A stretch of DNA of 7,235 bases from Aurantimonadaceae bacterium (GTDB taxonomy: Bacteria; Pseudomonadota; Alphaproteobacteria; Rhizobiales; Rhizobiaceae): the NCBI GenBank assembly GCA_003232595.1, contig QIIJ01000205.1:1-7235 (forward strand), read 5' to 3'. Below are positions 6,370-7,235 of this stretch, piece by piece. The first letter of the stretch is position 1; each line of letters starts with the position of its first letter. The notes under the pieces are model-generated. The model saw only the letters and a program-made list of their open reading frames with translations. It made no database searches and had not been told where the DNA came from. A program made the translations under genes and the position numbers.

Positions 6370-6795
6370 CTATTGCGGATATTTTTCTTCAAGGTCGCCG
6401 TAGGCTTTTGTCACAAGTTCTTCCAGCACAGATATATCAATATCTGACAATTTATTGATATAGAGGCAGGACTTCCCGGTTTTGTGCTTGCCCAGGCGGG
6501 CCAGATAGCTGCTGTAGTCTTGGTATCCCGGCATGAGATAAAGAACCAGGTTCTGTTTACGAGGAGAAAACCCGCTGCGAAACAGGTCGCCCTCCCGACC
6601 ACTTTCGTAACGATAGTGATAGCGGCCAAAACCAACAATCGAAGTACCCCACATCATTGCGGGGTGACCTGTGACACGCCCCATAATTTTCTTGACTGCA
6701 AACGCATCCTCACGGCGGGTTTTGTTTTCAACGCCATTGATGAACGCATCGACATCGCCGCAATTTTCCACGGTCTTGGGTTTTGGCCCGGCCAT
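6370..6795 (-). CDS. DUF1801 domain-containing protein
   Basis: A 141-residue soluble protein of the DUF1801 (YdhG-like) family, whose function is not established. Visible family features are the N-terminal helical part (13-40), MMWGTSIVGFGRYHYRYESG (47-66), GREGDLFRSGFSPRKQNLVL (66-85) followed by YLMPGY, and a late LGKHKTGKSCLYINKLSDID (101-120). It spans a whole single domain. Its ATG immediately follows the TAG stop of the DUF992 gene with no base between, so the two are probably translated from one message; only a weak GGTAAAG lies upstream. It ends 18 bp from dddP in convergent orientation, with no obvious terminator between them, so read-through from either side is possible. Confidence 0.88.
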   Translation of the reverse strand: MAGPKPKTVENCGDVDAFINGVENKTRREDAFAVKKIMGRVTGHPAMMWGTSIVGFGRYHYRYESGREGDLFRSGFSPRKQNLVLYLMPGYQDYSSYLARLGKHKTGKSCLYINKLSDIDISVLEELVTKAYGDLEEKYPQ

Positions 6796-7235
6796 CTACT
6801 TTACCGCATTTAGCTCAAACCTGGAAAAACCGACTGCAAGATTCAGCCCTTCACTGCCTTCAATGCTGAAGGGCTGCAAAATAATTCCATCTTCGGACCC
6901 GCCGATAAGCGCATTTGCACCCAGTCCGACCCCGATGGAAGCTGTTGCCGATACTCCGCGATAGTCTCCGGCCAGACTGCCTGGCGCTGCAGCATCCTTG
7001 CTTGCACCCAAAACCACCCATTTGATGACAGAACGTGCAGTCACGCCTATGTCAATGCCTACTTTTTTGACCGAACCGGTATAAAGGTCATCCGCCTGTT
7101 TCCGGTTTGCATATTCAAATACACAGGTAAGGTCTTTTTTTGAGCCAAGAATCAGCCCAACACCGCCTTCAATCGCGCAGGTCAGCAATCCAAGTTCAAC
7201 GTTTTGAGCCACGGCATTGTTTGGCAAAATCATCG
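6796..7235 (-). CDS. DUF992 domain-containing protein, probably exported (5' end outside window)
   Basis: The reading frame is open to the right edge; the first ATG inside the window (7233) is probably not the start. Counting from it, residues 4-10 (PNNAVAQ) look like the end of a Sec signal peptide with an Ala-Val-Ala cleavage site, so the hydrophobic part should lie just beyond 7235. The mature part has the DUF992 pattern: VELGLLTCAIEGGVGLILGS (12-31), DLTCVFEY (34-41), YTGSVKKVGIDIGVTA (51-66), the glycine-rich APGSLAGDYRGVSATASIGV (83-102), LGANALIGGSEDGIILQPFS (104-123), and GLNLAVGFSRFEL (129-141). Two cysteines (19 and 37) could form a disulfide in the periplasm. The function of the family is unknown; it is common in Hyphomicrobiales. 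It precedes and abuts the DUF1801 gene. Confidence 0.88.
   Translation of the reverse strand, partial: MILPNNAVAQNVELGLLTCAIEGGVGLILGSKKDLTCVFEYANRKQADDLYTGSVKKVGIDIGVTARSVIKWVVLGASKDAAAPGSLAGDYRGVSATASIGVGLGANALIGGSEDGIILQPFSIEGSEGLNLAVGFSRFELNAVK

Noticed and set aside
6340..6372. Bidirectional terminator between dddP and the DUF1801 gene
   Set aside because: The 18-bp gap has no stem-loop with a T-run on either strand.

Overview
The window reads as a piece of a marine alphaproteobacterial chromosome, most likely Hyphomicrobiales or a relative. The evidence is the nagZ-scpA-scpB gene order, a DUF992 protein of a type common in that order, and a DMSP lyase gene (dddP) of the marine alphaproteobacterial type. 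These are gene-content arguments only; there is no rRNA or other phylogenetic marker here.

Layout from left to right. Positions 1-188 (minus) hold the N-terminus of an ABC-transporter ATPase that runs off the left edge. Positions 253-2858 (minus) are a tight housekeeping operon transcribed nagZ -> scpA -> scpB (peptidoglycan recycling, then the two kleisin-complex partners of SMC). Upstream of it on the same strand lie an unrecognised 246-residue protein with acetyltransferase-like sequence features (2964-3704) and a 298-residue regulator (3791-4687) that joins a LysR-type DNA-binding domain to a C-terminal domain unlike the usual LysR effector domain and resembling a PAS sensor. A 248-bp divergent intergenic region (4688-4935) separates the regulator from dddP (4936-6351, plus), whose metal ligands and proposed catalytic residues are all present at a constant offset from the characterised enzyme. 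Convergent with dddP are a DUF1801 protein (6370-6795) and, abutting it, a probably exported DUF992 protein (6796-7235) that runs off the right edge.

Functional reading. dddP would let the cell cleave the algal osmolyte DMSP to dimethyl sulfide and acrylate. The divergent LysR-HTH regulator is the natural candidate to control it, and the promoter region contains an alternating GTTA/TAAC dyad cluster that could be its operator. The GNAT-like gene lies 86 bp downstream of the regulator and may be co-transcribed with it. The least-described part of the window is therefore the trio dddP / hybrid regulator / GNAT-like protein, sitting next to a conserved housekeeping block. No RNA genes, mobile elements, CRISPR arrays or convincing intrinsic terminators were found.
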